A stretch of 39,034 nt of DNA from an uncultured Roseobacter sp. Lineage in GTDB: Bacteria > Pseudomonadota > Alphaproteobacteria > Rhodobacterales > Rhodobacteraceae. Location: NCBI GenBank assembly GCA_947501635.1, contig CANMWT010000022.1, forward strand, positions 1 to 39,034, read 5' to 3'. Under the pieces are notes generated by a model. That model worked only from the letters and a program-made list of their open reading frames with translations. It did no database searches and had not been told where the DNA came from. Within the stretch, counting starts at the first letter, position 1; every line of letters begins with the position of its first letter. Positions 28,219 to 36,599 of the stretch are shown here, piece after piece. A program made the position numbers and the translations under genes.

Positions 28219-29431
28219 TGTTGAAGAAATCCGCAAAGATTTTCCCATTCTGCAGCGGGAAGTGAACGGCAAGCCGCTGGTGTATCTGGATAATGGTGCC
28301 TCGGCGCAGAAGCCGCAGGTGGTGATCGATGCGATCACCAACGCCTATACAAACGAATACGCGAATGTGCATCGGGGCCTGCATTTTCTATCCAATCTGG
28401 CGACAGAGAAGTATGAGAGCGTGCGCGGCGTCATCGCGCGCTTTCTGAATGCCAAGTCCGAAAACGAGATCGTCCTGAACTCCGGCACGACCGAGGGCAT
28501 CAACATGGTGGCTTACGGCTGGGCCATGCCGCGGATGGAAGCCGGAGACGAAATCATTCTGTCGGTAATGGAGCATCACGCCAACATCGTGCCGTGGCAT
28601 TTCCTCAGAGAGCGGCAGGGCGTTGTGCTGAAGTGGGTGGATGTGGACAGCACCGGCGCGCTTGATCCTCAGGCTGTGATCGATGCGATCGGTCCCAGAA
28701 CCAAGCTGATTGCGGTGACCCATCTGTCGAATGTGCTGGGCACGCGCGTTGACGTGAAAACCATCACCGAGCAGGCCCATGCGCGCGGTGTGCCGGTGCT
28801 TGTCGACGGCAGTCAGGCGGCCGTGCACCAGCCTGTGGATGTGCAGGACATCGATTGCGACTTTTACGCGATCACAGGACACAAGCTGTATGGGCCCTCA
28901 GGATCGGGGGCGATTTATGTCAAGACCGACCGGATGGCCGAAATGCGCCCCTTCATCGGCGGTGGTGATATGATCAAGGAAGTCAGCAAGGACAGTGTGA
29001 TCTACAATGATCCGCCCATGAAGTTCGAAGCGGGCACGCCCGGCATCGTGCAGACGATCGGCTTTGGCGTCGCACTGGAGTATATGATGCAGCTGGGCAT
29101 GAAAAACATCGCCGCCCACGAAGACACGCTGCGCGACTACACGGTCGAGCGGCTGGCAGGGCTGAACTGGCTTCAGGTGCAGGGTACAACGCCCGACAAG
29201 GGCGCGATCTTCAGCTTTACGCTGGACGGCGCGGCACATGCACATGATATCTCGACCATTCTTGACAAAAAGGGCGTAGCGGTACGGGCCGGTCAACACT
29301 GTGTCGGACCCTTGATGGAGCATATGGGCCTGAGCGCCACCTGCCGCGCGTCCTTTGGGCTTTATAACACCACGGATGAAGTTGACGTTCTGGTCGACGC
29401 GCTGGAACTGGCGCATGATCTTTTCGCCTGA
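28211..29431 (+). CDS. sufS: Cysteine desulfurase SufS
   Basis: SufS supplies persulfide sulfur to the SUF scaffold. The 406-residue group II desulfurase starts MYNVEEIRKDFPILQREVNG. The PLP lysine is K225 in ITGHKLYGPSG, the cofactor Asp and Gln are in VLVDGSQAAVH, and Cys364 is in RAGQHCVGPLMEHMG, the same position as in E. coli SufS. The start is GTG at 28211, inside the end of the Yip1-like gene. It is the last suf gene here: sufT (DUF59) and sufA-type genes, often next in relatives, do not follow, and tRNA-Arg lies 57 bp downstream. Confidence 0.97.
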   Translation: MYNVEEIRKDFPILQREVNGKPLVYLDNGASAQKPQVVIDAITNAYTNEYANVHRGLHFLSNLATEKYESVRGVIARFLNAKSENEIVLNSGTTEGINMVAYGWAMPRMEAGDEIILSVMEHHANIVPWHFLRERQGVVLKWVDVDSTGALDPQAVIDAIGPRTKLIAVTHLSNVLGTRVDVKTITEQAHARGVPVLVDGSQAAVHQPVDVQDIDCDFYAITGHKLYGPSGSGAIYVKTDRMAEMRPFIGGGDMIKEVSKDSVIYNDPPMKFEAGTPGIVQTIGFGVALEYMMQLGMKNIAAHEDTLRDYTVERLAGLNWLQVQGTTPDKGAIFSFTLDGAAHAHDISTILDKKGVAVRAGQHCVGPLMEHMGLSATCRASFGLYNTTDEVDVLVDALELAHDLFA

Positions 29432-29449
29432 CACTGCACAGTTTTTACA

Positions 29450-29478
29450 TTGCAGGGTAGGAGCCCGCGGTCTATACC
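29450..29478 (+). promoter_or_regulatory. Predicted promoter of tRNA-Arg
   Basis: TTGCAG (29450-29455) and TATACC (29473-29478) are spaced exactly 17 bp apart. The tRNA begins 10 bp after the -10 element. The -10 lies within a GCGGT/ACCGC inverted repeat (29467-29480). Confidence 0.6.
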
Positions 29479-29487
29479 GCTGCGCGT

Positions 29488-29564
<77 letters not shown>

Positions 29565-29966
29565 CTGAATTTCATCAAATAACTGATTAATAATGATTTT
29601 TTGGGTCTTTCTGTTTTTTGAATCCCCCATTGAGTCCCCCACCTTAACGGAGACCGTGCAGGAATTTGCGGGAATGTCGCAGTGTTTGCACTGATGCAAA
29701 TGTAGGCGCGGTGAGCATTGCACCTGTACTTTACTTCAAAAACCTAATTTCCGATCCTAAACATTTATTTCATCGATTGGTTTCTTCGATTCCCAACGAC
29801 CGCTTTCCTCAAGAGCGGACGGTTACGAAAAATCGGTCTAGTTCTGCTTTGCGGACCAAGCCGACCTTGTCGCAAACATTGTAAACGGGAGCGATCGGTT
29901 TAAAGCTGCCATTCATGCCGAGGTTTCACCGAAAACCTCAGTCGCAGTCGTTCAAATTTAACCAAG
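29565..29966. other. Gene-poor boundary after tRNA-Arg, with a possible integrase-tail remnant
   Basis: I see no convincing intact gene in these 402 bp. On the minus strand a frame running toward the tRNA 3' end includes CTVSVKVGDSMGDSKNRKTQ before it enters the tRNA. The GDxxGD pattern and the position recall tyrosine-integrase C-termini, but no catalytic region is left. The first 60 bp are rich in A and T with a T6 run at 29594-29599 that could end the tRNA transcript. The remainder (29700-29960) shows no strong repeat or hairpin. Confidence 0.3.
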
Positions 29967-31304
29967 CTAGTCGGGCATGTTGGCATCAATCACGGTAAGG
30001 ACGCGCGACCGTGTCACCAGATCATTTGCAAAGAAACGGGCGGCGATTTCGCGTGCTGGGAAACCAGGCCAAGTCGCCCACATCTCTCCTATTGCTTGCT
30101 GTGCTTTGGATGTGTCGCCGTTCTCCTGGTACGCGGTCGCAAGCAAAAACAGACTGGGGGCGCTCACCGGATGACCACGTTCAGCCGCTGTCGAGAAGGC
30201 ATCTATGACTTCATCGTAGTTTTCCAGCATCAACTGCGACGCACCATAAATGTTGTTGTAGGCAAAGCGACCGCTTCCAACTCGAATTCGTTCAGGATGG
30301 GATACCTCTGCCATCAGCGAAGGTTCATTTGCCAGCAGAGCTGAAATGCCAACCAAATCCAGAACGTTACCATCTTGAGGTTCAAGCTCAGCCGCGATTC
30401 GAGCACGTCTCAACCCGGCCACAATATCTCCTGTTACGACAAGCGTCCAGCCATGCGCGGCTTGCGACCAACCACTGGTTGGGTTCAATGCTGTCGCGCG
30501 TTCTGCCATCTCCAGAGCCTCCTTGGCGAGAGCGGCGGCTTCGGCAGGGTCGGTAGTTATCATCGACTGGAGCGCTAGCACTTGGGCGGATCCCGCGTAC
30601 CCGGCGGTGAGGTTGGGATCAAGATCGATAACGTGCTGGAAAGCTTCCAGGTTGATGTTTTGCCGTCTTGCATCAAACAGGGGAAAGAACATTCCTCGCG
30701 TCTGTTCAGCGAGGTTAACTGCCTGTACGCTCGCGAGCGATCCTTCCCTGACAGCGGCGAGTTTCGCGGAGCTGTTCGAGGCAGCAACGACTGCATTAGG
30801 TGGAGCGCTTTGTAAGCTGAAATGTCCAACAAACAAGACCGACGCGAGCGACACGCCACCGATCAAGAAGGCAAGTTTGTGTTGTTGTAATCCGATATGG
30901 AATTGAGAGCCCTGTTGGCCGTCATCGACAAGTGGCTCTGCCGGAGCGTTACTTTCGAACTGCGGTCGATAACCACCGCTTTGCATAGTTATGCGCATAG
31001 GATCGGATCGACCTGCGTCGGCGTAGTAGTCATCTAGTGCGCGCCTCAGACGACGGGCTTCAACACTCACCAGGTTCAGTGCACTTCCGTTTTCGTCGAG
31101 CTCTTTTCCGTAAACGTCAGTTGCAATTATCTTACCTTTTGTAGCGTCCCCTAGACCATCGAGTTCCTGTTCCACAATGTAAGCCAGGAAGGCTTGCAGT
31201 CTGGGTGAGCCGACGAAACCCTCTGACGCAAGAACGCGCTCAAGCGCGTGCCTTACTTCTTTACGGTCTAGCAACCGCGCGGCATCACCGGCAATTTCTC
31301 TCAA
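29967..31304 (-). CDS. Membrane-anchored winged-helix-like regulator with TPR-type periplasmic domain
   Basis: The 445-residue protein has three parts. Residues 14-116 match a domain found in front of TPR, TolB-like and adenylate-cyclase proteins in alphaproteobacteria: FVGSPRLQAFLAYIVEQELDG, then VSVEARRLRRALDDYYADAG and MRITMQSGGYRPQF. Its layout is like an OmpR-type winged helix. One membrane helix follows (about 143-162, HKLAFLIGGVSLASVLFVGH). The rest consists of TPR-like helical repeats (for example AAALAKEALEMAERATALNP then TSGWSQAAHGWTLV). This gives a CadC/ToxR-like one-component design with DNA binding inside and sensing outside. The start is a TTG at 31304. The gene faces away from the hydrolase/transport cluster, with phased CTCAC repeats 36 bp upstream. 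The regulatory role is inferred. Confidence 0.7.
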   Translation of the reverse strand: MREIAGDAARLLDRKEVRHALERVLASEGFVGSPRLQAFLAYIVEQELDGLGDATKGKIIATDVYGKELDENGSALNLVSVEARRLRRALDDYYADAGRSDPMRITMQSGGYRPQFESNAPAEPLVDDGQQGSQFHIGLQQHKLAFLIGGVSLASVLFVGHFSLQSAPPNAVVAASNSSAKLAAVREGSLASVQAVNLAEQTRGMFFPLFDARRQNINLEAFQHVIDLDPNLTAGYAGSAQVLALQSMITTDPAEAAALAKEALEMAERATALNPTSGWSQAAHGWTLVVTGDIVAGLRRARIAAELEPQDGNVLDLVGISALLANEPSLMAEVSHPERIRVGSGRFAYNNIYGASQLMLENYDEVIDAFSTAAERGHPVSAPSLFLLATAYQENGDTSKAQQAIGEMWATWPGFPAREIAARFFANDLVTRSRVLTVIDANMPD

Positions 31305-31340
31305 TATTCCAGCGCCTTATTTCGCATCCGATTTTGAATG

Positions 31341-31380
31341 ACTCACTGCAGCTCACCTTTGGCTCACCTTAACTCACTGC
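31341..31380. repeat. Four helically phased CTCAC repeats
   Basis: CTCAC occurs at 31342, 31352, 31363 and 31373, so at 10, 11 and 10 bp spacing. The outer pair reads ACTCACTGC and the inner pair GCTCACCTT. They lie between the divergent regulator (start 31304) and the small gene at 31444. An inverted repeat TTTCTTCAAAGAAA (31407-31420) follows. One turn per repeat suits several regulator copies bound on one face of the helix. Confidence 0.7.
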
Positions 31381-31443
31381 CGTTAGTCGTCGACGAATGT
31401 TTAACCTTTCTTCAAAGAAATACAAATCAGGTCAGTCCGGCCC

Positions 31444-31674
31444 ATGAACTGCAAGGAACTCCACGCGCTCATCCCAGAGCTTTCGGAAGACACCCTTTCC
31501 AGAGCTCTTTCGCACGAGAACGTCCGTGAGGCGGTGTATGACCTCGATGAATCCCTCAGGCATCTGAAAAGCTGCCAGGAGAAATCTGCCGCACGAAAGG
31601 ACTGGGAAACAACGCGAGACGAACTGCTGACTGAAATCCGAAGGCTGACGCAGAAACTCACCAATCAACCATGA
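31444..31674 (+). CDS. Unrecognised 76-residue helical protein
   Basis: The product MNCKELHALIPELSEDTLSR ... LTQKLTNQP is rich in Glu, Lys and Leu and likely mostly helical, with a coiled-coil-like end. I recognise no family. No strong ribosome binding site precedes the ATG, which lowers confidence. It is the first plus-strand frame after the phased repeats and ends 96 bp before the MBL-fold hydrolase. Confidence 0.5.
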   Translation: MNCKELHALIPELSEDTLSRALSHENVREAVYDLDESLRHLKSCQEKSAARKDWETTRDELLTEIRRLTQKLTNQP

Positions 31675-31770
31675 CATGAGCGCTTTCGCAGCACATTCGC
31701 CTCAAGCCGTCGGCAAGCAAAAAGACGTCTGTCCACAGAACACCAACACTCTCACTTGGAGGATCAAAGA

Positions 31771-33075
31771 ATGAGCCAACCACGTAACCCCTACGGTCGC
31801 CGTCCCGGCGGCGGGATCACCTTGCCGGATTATTTCCGGCCCACACCCGGCTGCACCAGCAACAACTTCTGCCCCCCCAATGAACCCTTGCCAGCGGGCG
31901 AAATGCGCATCTGTTTTACCGGCAGCACGCCATGGCCACCGACACTTCAACAATCGGGTACATCAATTGTTCTGGAACTGGGTAACGGCACACCCTTTCC
32001 ACGACGCTTGTTCTTTGATTTTGGTAACGGTTGCGTCAAAAATATCCTGCAGCGCGGCATCCTGCCACCAATGGTGCGCGACATCTTCATCAGCCACCTG
32101 CATGTCGACCACTATGCAGACCTGCCGTACTTCATGCCGTTCCGCGCATGGTCCGGCGGCTGGCGCAACGGCCTTCGGATTTTCGGCCCCTCGGGTGACC
32201 GCCCTGAAACTGGCACGCAGTATATGGTCGACAAGATGCACGAGATGATGACCTGGCATTTGGAAAACTTTGACCACTGCCCGATTGGCGAAGGGTACAA
32301 CACCGAAGTCGTTGAATTCGACTACAAGGATGAAGGCGGCGTTTGCCTTGACGAACCCGGCCTAAAAGTCACGCATTGGGGTCGCAGCCATGTCAAAAAC
32401 GGTGCGTCCGCGTTCCGCGTAGACTGGGAAGAGGCAGGTTTGTCCTTTGTTTGGACGGGTGACGGGCGCCCGGACGAGAGCACGATCAAGTTTGCAAAGG
32501 GCTGCGACGTCTTCGTGACCGAGGGACAAGCGGACTTGCCGCAACTTCTCAATTACAAGTACGGCACGCCCAAAGAGGTGCTTGAGTTTACGCTCGACAC
32601 GTATCACACGCCTTACTACGCCGCAGGATATCTCATGAACGAGATCCAGCCGCGTGTTGGTATGATCTGCCATTACACGGAAGAGTCTGCTGGCGAAGCC
32701 ATCGCGGAAATACGCACCCACTGGGACGGTTTGTTCCTCTTTGGCGGGCCGGATGTGAAAGTGGTCAATGTCACCAAGGATCGTATCTGGGAGCGAATGG
32801 CACTCCGTCCGGAGGCCGCTGCGATGCAGCCACCTAATCCAAAAGACCTGCCCGCAGATCGTTTCCCGGGTGGCGAGTTACCGGATTTTATTCCCATGCC
32901 CAAGCCGCGCCTGCCGCGTGAAGAGCAGCAAGATGCCATGTACCGCGACCGAGAACTCGACCCGGCGCTCTACATGCCCGACGACGTGTTGCGTCCGCTG
33001 ACACAGCACTACGACGAAGAAACCTTCCGGATCGATGTGCAGGCCCTGATTGCGGCGCGCGAGCACACTGACTGA
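31771..33075 (+). CDS. Metallo-beta-lactamase-fold hydrolase, GntH-like
   Basis: The 434-residue protein carries the MBL metal motif HLHVDH (109-114, in FISHLHVDHYADLPYFM). Later come histidines in HWGRSHVKNG and CHYTEES, and an Asp/Gly-rich active-site turn in VWTGDGRPDES. It resembles the large MBL-fold proteins that databases name guanitoxin-biosynthesis GntH, in turn distant from RNase Z-type proteins. That name need not imply toxin synthesis, and no other guanitoxin genes are seen here. The cysteine-bearing N-terminus (GCTSNNFCPPN) suggests export or an extra metal site, though no signal peptide is seen. I chose the ATG at 31771, with GGAGG eight bases upstream. The next gene, a COG0523 GTPase, could insert its metal. 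Confidence 0.8.
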   Translation: MSQPRNPYGRRPGGGITLPDYFRPTPGCTSNNFCPPNEPLPAGEMRICFTGSTPWPPTLQQSGTSIVLELGNGTPFPRRLFFDFGNGCVKNILQRGILPPMVRDIFISHLHVDHYADLPYFMPFRAWSGGWRNGLRIFGPSGDRPETGTQYMVDKMHEMMTWHLENFDHCPIGEGYNTEVVEFDYKDEGGVCLDEPGLKVTHWGRSHVKNGASAFRVDWEEAGLSFVWTGDGRPDESTIKFAKGCDVFVTEGQADLPQLLNYKYGTPKEVLEFTLDTYHTPYYAAGYLMNEIQPRVGMICHYTEESAGEAIAEIRTHWDGLFLFGGPDVKVVNVTKDRIWERMALRPEAAAMQPPNPKDLPADRFPGGELPDFIPMPKPRLPREEQQDAMYRDRELDPALYMPDDVLRPLTQHYDEETFRIDVQALIAAREHTD

Positions 33076-33143
33076 TCCCAACCTTCGGCCTGCGGCCTGT
33101 GAAGACAGCGCCGTGGGTTGTTCCTTTTTCAAAGAGAGACCCA

Positions 33144-34169
33144 ATGGCTTCTGACCGAAAAGCACCTGTGCCCCTGACGATCCTGACTGGTTTTCTCGGC
33201 TCTGGGAAAACGACGCTGCTGAACCACATCCTGACCGGCGATCACGGGTTAAAAGTGGGCATTCTCGTCAATGACTTTGGCTCCATCAATGTCGATGCGG
33301 AACTAGTCGTCGATGTGGATGAGGGCATGATCAGCCTCGCCAACGGTTGCGTGTGCTGTCAAATTCGAGATGATCTGGTGGACTCCGTGGCTGAGTTGAT
33401 CGACCGACCGGACCCCGTCGAATACATCATCCTCGAAGCAAGCGGTGTGGCGGACCCAGCCGGCATCTACATGACCTTCGTGGATTCCGCTTATCGCGAC
33501 CTGATCCGCCTCGATAGCGTAACCTGCGTGGTCGATACAGATCAGGTCTTTACCTACGACGACCCGGATCTGGCGAAACTCAAGCTGCAGCAAATTGGCT
33601 TTGCCGATCTTGTCATCATGAACAAGGTCGACCTCGCCGGTGCTGAAGGTGCCGCGAAAGTGAAACGCTGGATTGACGGCTTCTTTTCCCGCGTGCGCGT
33701 GGTGCCTGCAGTCAATTGTGAAGTGCCATTGGAAATCCTGCTCTCCGTGGGACGTTTCGATGCTTCACGCGTTGTGACTGAGACTAAATCAGAGCATTCC
33801 CACGATCACGGCAACCACAACCACGGATCGTTCTTCAGCACGTGGAGCCTTACAGAAGACGCGCCTTTCGACCGCAGGGCTTTCGAGCGGATGATAAAGC
33901 GTGAATTACCGGCGAATATTTATCGATGCAAAGGCTTCGTCTACCTCTCCGATGATCCGGATCACAGATACGTGTTGCAGGTCGTAGGGCGACGCATCGA
34001 ACTGACAAAAGATCGTCCTTGGGGTACTGATGTGCGAGCCAACCGGATCGTTGCGATTGCCCATAAATCGACCCTCGATCCGGCGCAACTAGGCGAGTTG
34101 TTTAACGGCTGTGTGGCGACTTGTGTATCGGTGACCGACAACAAGGGCGCGCCTGTCGCGGCTCGGTAA
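33144..34169 (+). CDS. COG0523 (CobW-family) metallochaperone GTPase
   Basis: COG0523 GTPases deliver metals such as zinc, iron or cobalt to client enzymes using GTP. The 341-residue protein has Walker A GFLGSGKTT (16-24), the metal-binding CxCC motif as GCVCC (68-72), a GTPase Walker B/G3 segment (EYIILEASGVADPAGI), the G4 NKVD and a His-rich linker HSHDHGNHNHG. The C-terminal CobW_C domain contains IYRCKGFVYLSDDPDHRYVL. I chose the ATG at 33144, with AAAGAGAG upstream; the frame to 33099 has no SD. It starts 68 bp after the MBL gene, so that enzyme is its likeliest client. The true metal is unknown. Confidence 0.92.
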   Translation: MASDRKAPVPLTILTGFLGSGKTTLLNHILTGDHGLKVGILVNDFGSINVDAELVVDVDEGMISLANGCVCCQIRDDLVDSVAELIDRPDPVEYIILEASGVADPAGIYMTFVDSAYRDLIRLDSVTCVVDTDQVFTYDDPDLAKLKLQQIGFADLVIMNKVDLAGAEGAAKVKRWIDGFFSRVRVVPAVNCEVPLEILLSVGRFDASRVVTETKSEHSHDHGNHNHGSFFSTWSLTEDAPFDRRAFERMIKRELPANIYRCKGFVYLSDDPDHRYVLQVVGRRIELTKDRPWGTDVRANRIVAIAHKSTLDPAQLGELFNGCVATCVSVTDNKGAPVAAR

Positions 34170-34174
34170 TCCCT

Positions 34175-34522
34175 ATGCACGAGATAGAGACCCTGATCGT
34201 TAACGCCGCCAGTTATCTTCAGATTATCTTCGAAGCGGCGAGTGTGATCGTTGTCGCCGTCGGTGGCATCGCGTTCGCCAAAGCGTTCATACAGCACAGG
34301 CGTTCCAACGCCGAGCCAATCGCCCGACGCATTCTGGGCAAGTACCTGATCGTAGCACTCGAACTGCAGCTTGGTGCAGACATCATTGCAACCGCAACGG
34401 ACCCCACGCTTGAGGAACTCGCAAAACTGACGGCCATCGCCTTCGTTCGTACTTTTCTCGACTACTTTCTCGTTCGGGAAATTCGTGAAAATCGGGTCGC
34501 GGAGAAACCTAATGAAAGCTGA
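34175..34522 (+). CDS. DUF1622 family membrane protein
   Basis: The 115-residue protein (MHEIETLIVNAASYLQIIFE ...) has a helix pair with ASVIVVAVGGIAFAKAFIQH and LEELAKLTAIAFVRTFLDYFLV. RRILGKYLIVALELQLGADI in the middle is typical of DUF1622. The family consists of small inner-membrane proteins without a known role. The ATG lies 5 bp after the GTPase stop, so it is in the same operon. Family identification is moderately sure. Confidence 0.8.
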   Translation: MHEIETLIVNAASYLQIIFEAASVIVVAVGGIAFAKAFIQHRRSNAEPIARRILGKYLIVALELQLGADIIATATDPTLEELAKLTAIAFVRTFLDYFLVREIRENRVAEKPNES

Positions 34523-34542
34523 CTATTTTACTGAGGCCGACA

Positions 34543-34968
34543 ATGGACTTTGACGACGACGACGAACCGCCACGCTCGACAACGGCGATGGCAGAAGACC
34601 GGACTGACCTTGCTTTCGAACGATCTCGGCTGGCGTCCGACAGAACGACCATGGGGTACATGAGAACTGCTACCTCGCTCATTGGCTTTGGTTTCTCGAT
34701 ACCTGCCCTGTTCAGAGTTATGACTGACGTACCGGGGCTTGAAGATGCGCCTGTGGAACGAGCGCGTTTCATTGGTATCTTCATGCTGGTGCTGGCCGTC
34801 CTGATGCTGTCCATCGCAATCGTACAGCAGATCACTTTCCTAAAGCGGCTGTCTGATATCTCCGGCAAGCCCTTCCCAATATCGCCAGCGTTGATTTCGG
34901 CGTGTTTGATATTCGTGGTGGCAATTTACGCAACACTGAATATTCTGCTCAACTTGGAGCCCTTCTGA
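34543..34968 (+). CDS. DUF202 (YidH-type) membrane protein
   Basis: The 141-residue product has the DUF202 pattern DLAFERSRLASDRTTMGYMR then TATSLIGFGFSIPALF. Two further hydrophobic helices follow (GIFMLVLAVLMLSIAIVQQI and LISACLIFVVAIYATLNILL). The acidic N-terminus MDFDDDDEPPRS is unusual in its run of Asp residues. DUF202 proteins sit in the inner membrane and have no established job. The stop overlaps the ATG of the SBF-like gene by one base (TGATG). Confidence 0.85.
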   Translation: MDFDDDDEPPRSTTAMAEDRTDLAFERSRLASDRTTMGYMRTATSLIGFGFSIPALFRVMTDVPGLEDAPVERARFIGIFMLVLAVLMLSIAIVQQITFLKRLSDISGKPFPISPALISACLIFVVAIYATLNILLNLEPF

Positions 34969-35861
34969 TGGGCGGGCCCGTTCCGTTTGAAGAGTCCGTT
35001 ACGCTCTTCATTCATATCTTTATATCACTCGCGATGCTCTGCATTGGAATGAGCGCAACACTGCGTGAAATGGGCGGCTCCCTGCTCGAGCGTGAAAAAC
35101 TAGCGCGTGTTCTTGCGGCAAATGTCTTTATTCCACCAATACTGGCGCTTTTGATTATTCTGGTCTTTCCTTTGCCACGGCCAGCGAGCATCGTTTTGTT
35201 TCTTTTGGCGGTGGCTCCTGGAGGGATCAACGCAGTTCAGTTTTCCACAAAAGCACCAGGACAAACGGTTGCGGCCGGAGGGCTGTTGGTGTTGCTTTCG
35301 TTGATTGGTCTGGTCTTGGCGCCAGCCGCCGCGCAAATCGTGCTTCCTGTTGACGCGCTAGAGCGCGTGGCTTGGGGACAATTGGTTGTCCGCATCGTCG
35401 GCGTCATCGGCGTGCCTCTTGTGATCGGAATACTGGTCAGACGCTTTGCGCCGGAAGTTGCCCGCCACGTCTATAAGCCCGCCATGCTGATCTCGACCGT
35501 ATCGTTCGTTGTATCAGTTGTTCTCAGCCTCGGTCTGCGGCAGGACGCCGCCGCTGATCTGGGCGTCACGACCTTGGCTGCTATGCTCACATTCATCCTT
35601 GCGCTCATGGCGATTGGCTGGTTTCTTGGCGGCAGTGACCCCGATTTCCGTCAGGTCCTCGCAATCTGCACGAATCTTCGGAACGTTGGTCTGGTTTACC
35701 TGCTCGTAGATGCGTGCTGTTTCAGCCCGTTCTATTCGGCTAGCGTCCTAGCCTTTATGGCGCTGATGGTGCCCTGCAATCTTGTTCTGACGATTGTTTG
35801 TGCGGTTGCTCGGAAACGGCACGCCCGTAAAGCGGGCGAAAAACCGAGTGTCGAGACATGA
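34968..35861 (+). CDS. Bile acid:sodium symporter (SBF/BASS)-like permease
   Basis: The 297-residue protein has about nine or ten membrane helices. SBF-type features include the Pro/Gly-rich VAPGGINAVQFSTKAPGQTV and the later SDPDFRQVLAICTNLRNVGL, the counterpart of the second sodium-site region. BASS proteins import organic anions with sodium; some bacterial ones may export. Substrate here is unknown. I chose the ATG at 34968 because it overlaps the DUF202 stop and has GGAG eight bases upstream. Its own stop overlaps the next ATG (ATGA, 35858-35861). Confidence 0.82.
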   Translation: MGGPVPFEESVTLFIHIFISLAMLCIGMSATLREMGGSLLEREKLARVLAANVFIPPILALLIILVFPLPRPASIVLFLLAVAPGGINAVQFSTKAPGQTVAAGGLLVLLSLIGLVLAPAAAQIVLPVDALERVAWGQLVVRIVGVIGVPLVIGILVRRFAPEVARHVYKPAMLISTVSFVVSVVLSLGLRQDAAADLGVTTLAAMLTFILALMAIGWFLGGSDPDFRQVLAICTNLRNVGLVYLLVDACCFSPFYSASVLAFMALMVPCNLVLTIVCAVARKRHARKAGEKPSVET

Positions 35862-36559
35862 CCGGAAACCATAGTGCCTTTGGCGCTATAATTGCGTTCG
35901 CATTTGTGTTTTTTGCTCCGGGGTCCTGGGCTCAGGGAGCGTCTGGTGAAAAGCTGGCTGATGATCCAACCAAGGTTGTTACGAAAATCGGCGCGCGCTA
36001 TAGCGATTTCGGCACGGTTTTCGGGTCTGTTGCTTTCGGTCCGGTCACCAAGGTCAATCTTTCGGTATCTGAGGGGGACCAGTGGCGCATAGGCGGATCG
36101 TATCTTTTCAATTTCGGCATCGTGAATATCTCGGCTTCTGAGCAGGAGTTGGACAGCGGAGTAACGCAAACGCAATACGCGATCGGCACCTTTGTGCCGC
36201 TTGTGGCCTTAGGTATTCAGCCGGGGGGCTGGCTTCTGTTTCCCGCTGCGGGCGCCAATTACACCGAAGGAGATGCCAGCGGGATTGATTTCGATTTCGC
36301 CGATGCCTTCCCAACCGAGATTTCCAGCAAAGGTGGCTATGTCGGATTGCTGGGACTTAAACCGCTTTCTGAGCGTTGGGTCGTGAAGGGAGGTGGCGTT
36401 TTGTCTGCTGGCTCTGATGACTACTCAGGTTTCAGCGTCGGCGCGGGTGTTACGTTCAATGCTTCCGCGAACGACAGCATCAGCGTGTTTGGCAGCTACA
36501 CCGACAATTCCTTTGGACAGCGTGAACTTTTCGGGGTCAGTTACACACGCGAGTTTTGA
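35858..36559 (+). CDS. Outer-membrane beta-barrel protein, OmpW/OmpX-size
   Basis: The 233-residue protein has a likely signal peptide (MTGNHSAFGAIIAFAFVFFA, cleavage near SWAQG). After this come alternating hydrophobic beta strands such as WRIGGSYLFNFGIVNISASE, and GVSYTREF with a terminal Phe that fits the beta-signal for outer-membrane assembly. I cannot place it in a named family. ATGA overlap with the SBF-like gene indicates co-translation. It may be the outer-membrane channel of the cluster. Confidence 0.7.
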   Translation: MTGNHSAFGAIIAFAFVFFAPGSWAQGASGEKLADDPTKVVTKIGARYSDFGTVFGSVAFGPVTKVNLSVSEGDQWRIGGSYLFNFGIVNISASEQELDSGVTQTQYAIGTFVPLVALGIQPGGWLLFPAAGANYTEGDASGIDFDFADAFPTEISSKGGYVGLLGLKPLSERWVVKGGGVLSAGSDDYSGFSVGAGVTFNASANDSISVFGSYTDNSFGQRELFGVSYTREF

Positions 36560-36599
36560 CAAAGGCGTACAACTCAAAACGCCGTAAGGATCTGGAACA

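Noticed and set aside
31771-33075. Guanitoxin biosynthesis on the basis of the GntH-like MBL gene
   Set aside because: None of the other guanitoxin genes is recognisable in the window; the family name alone does not support a toxin pathway.
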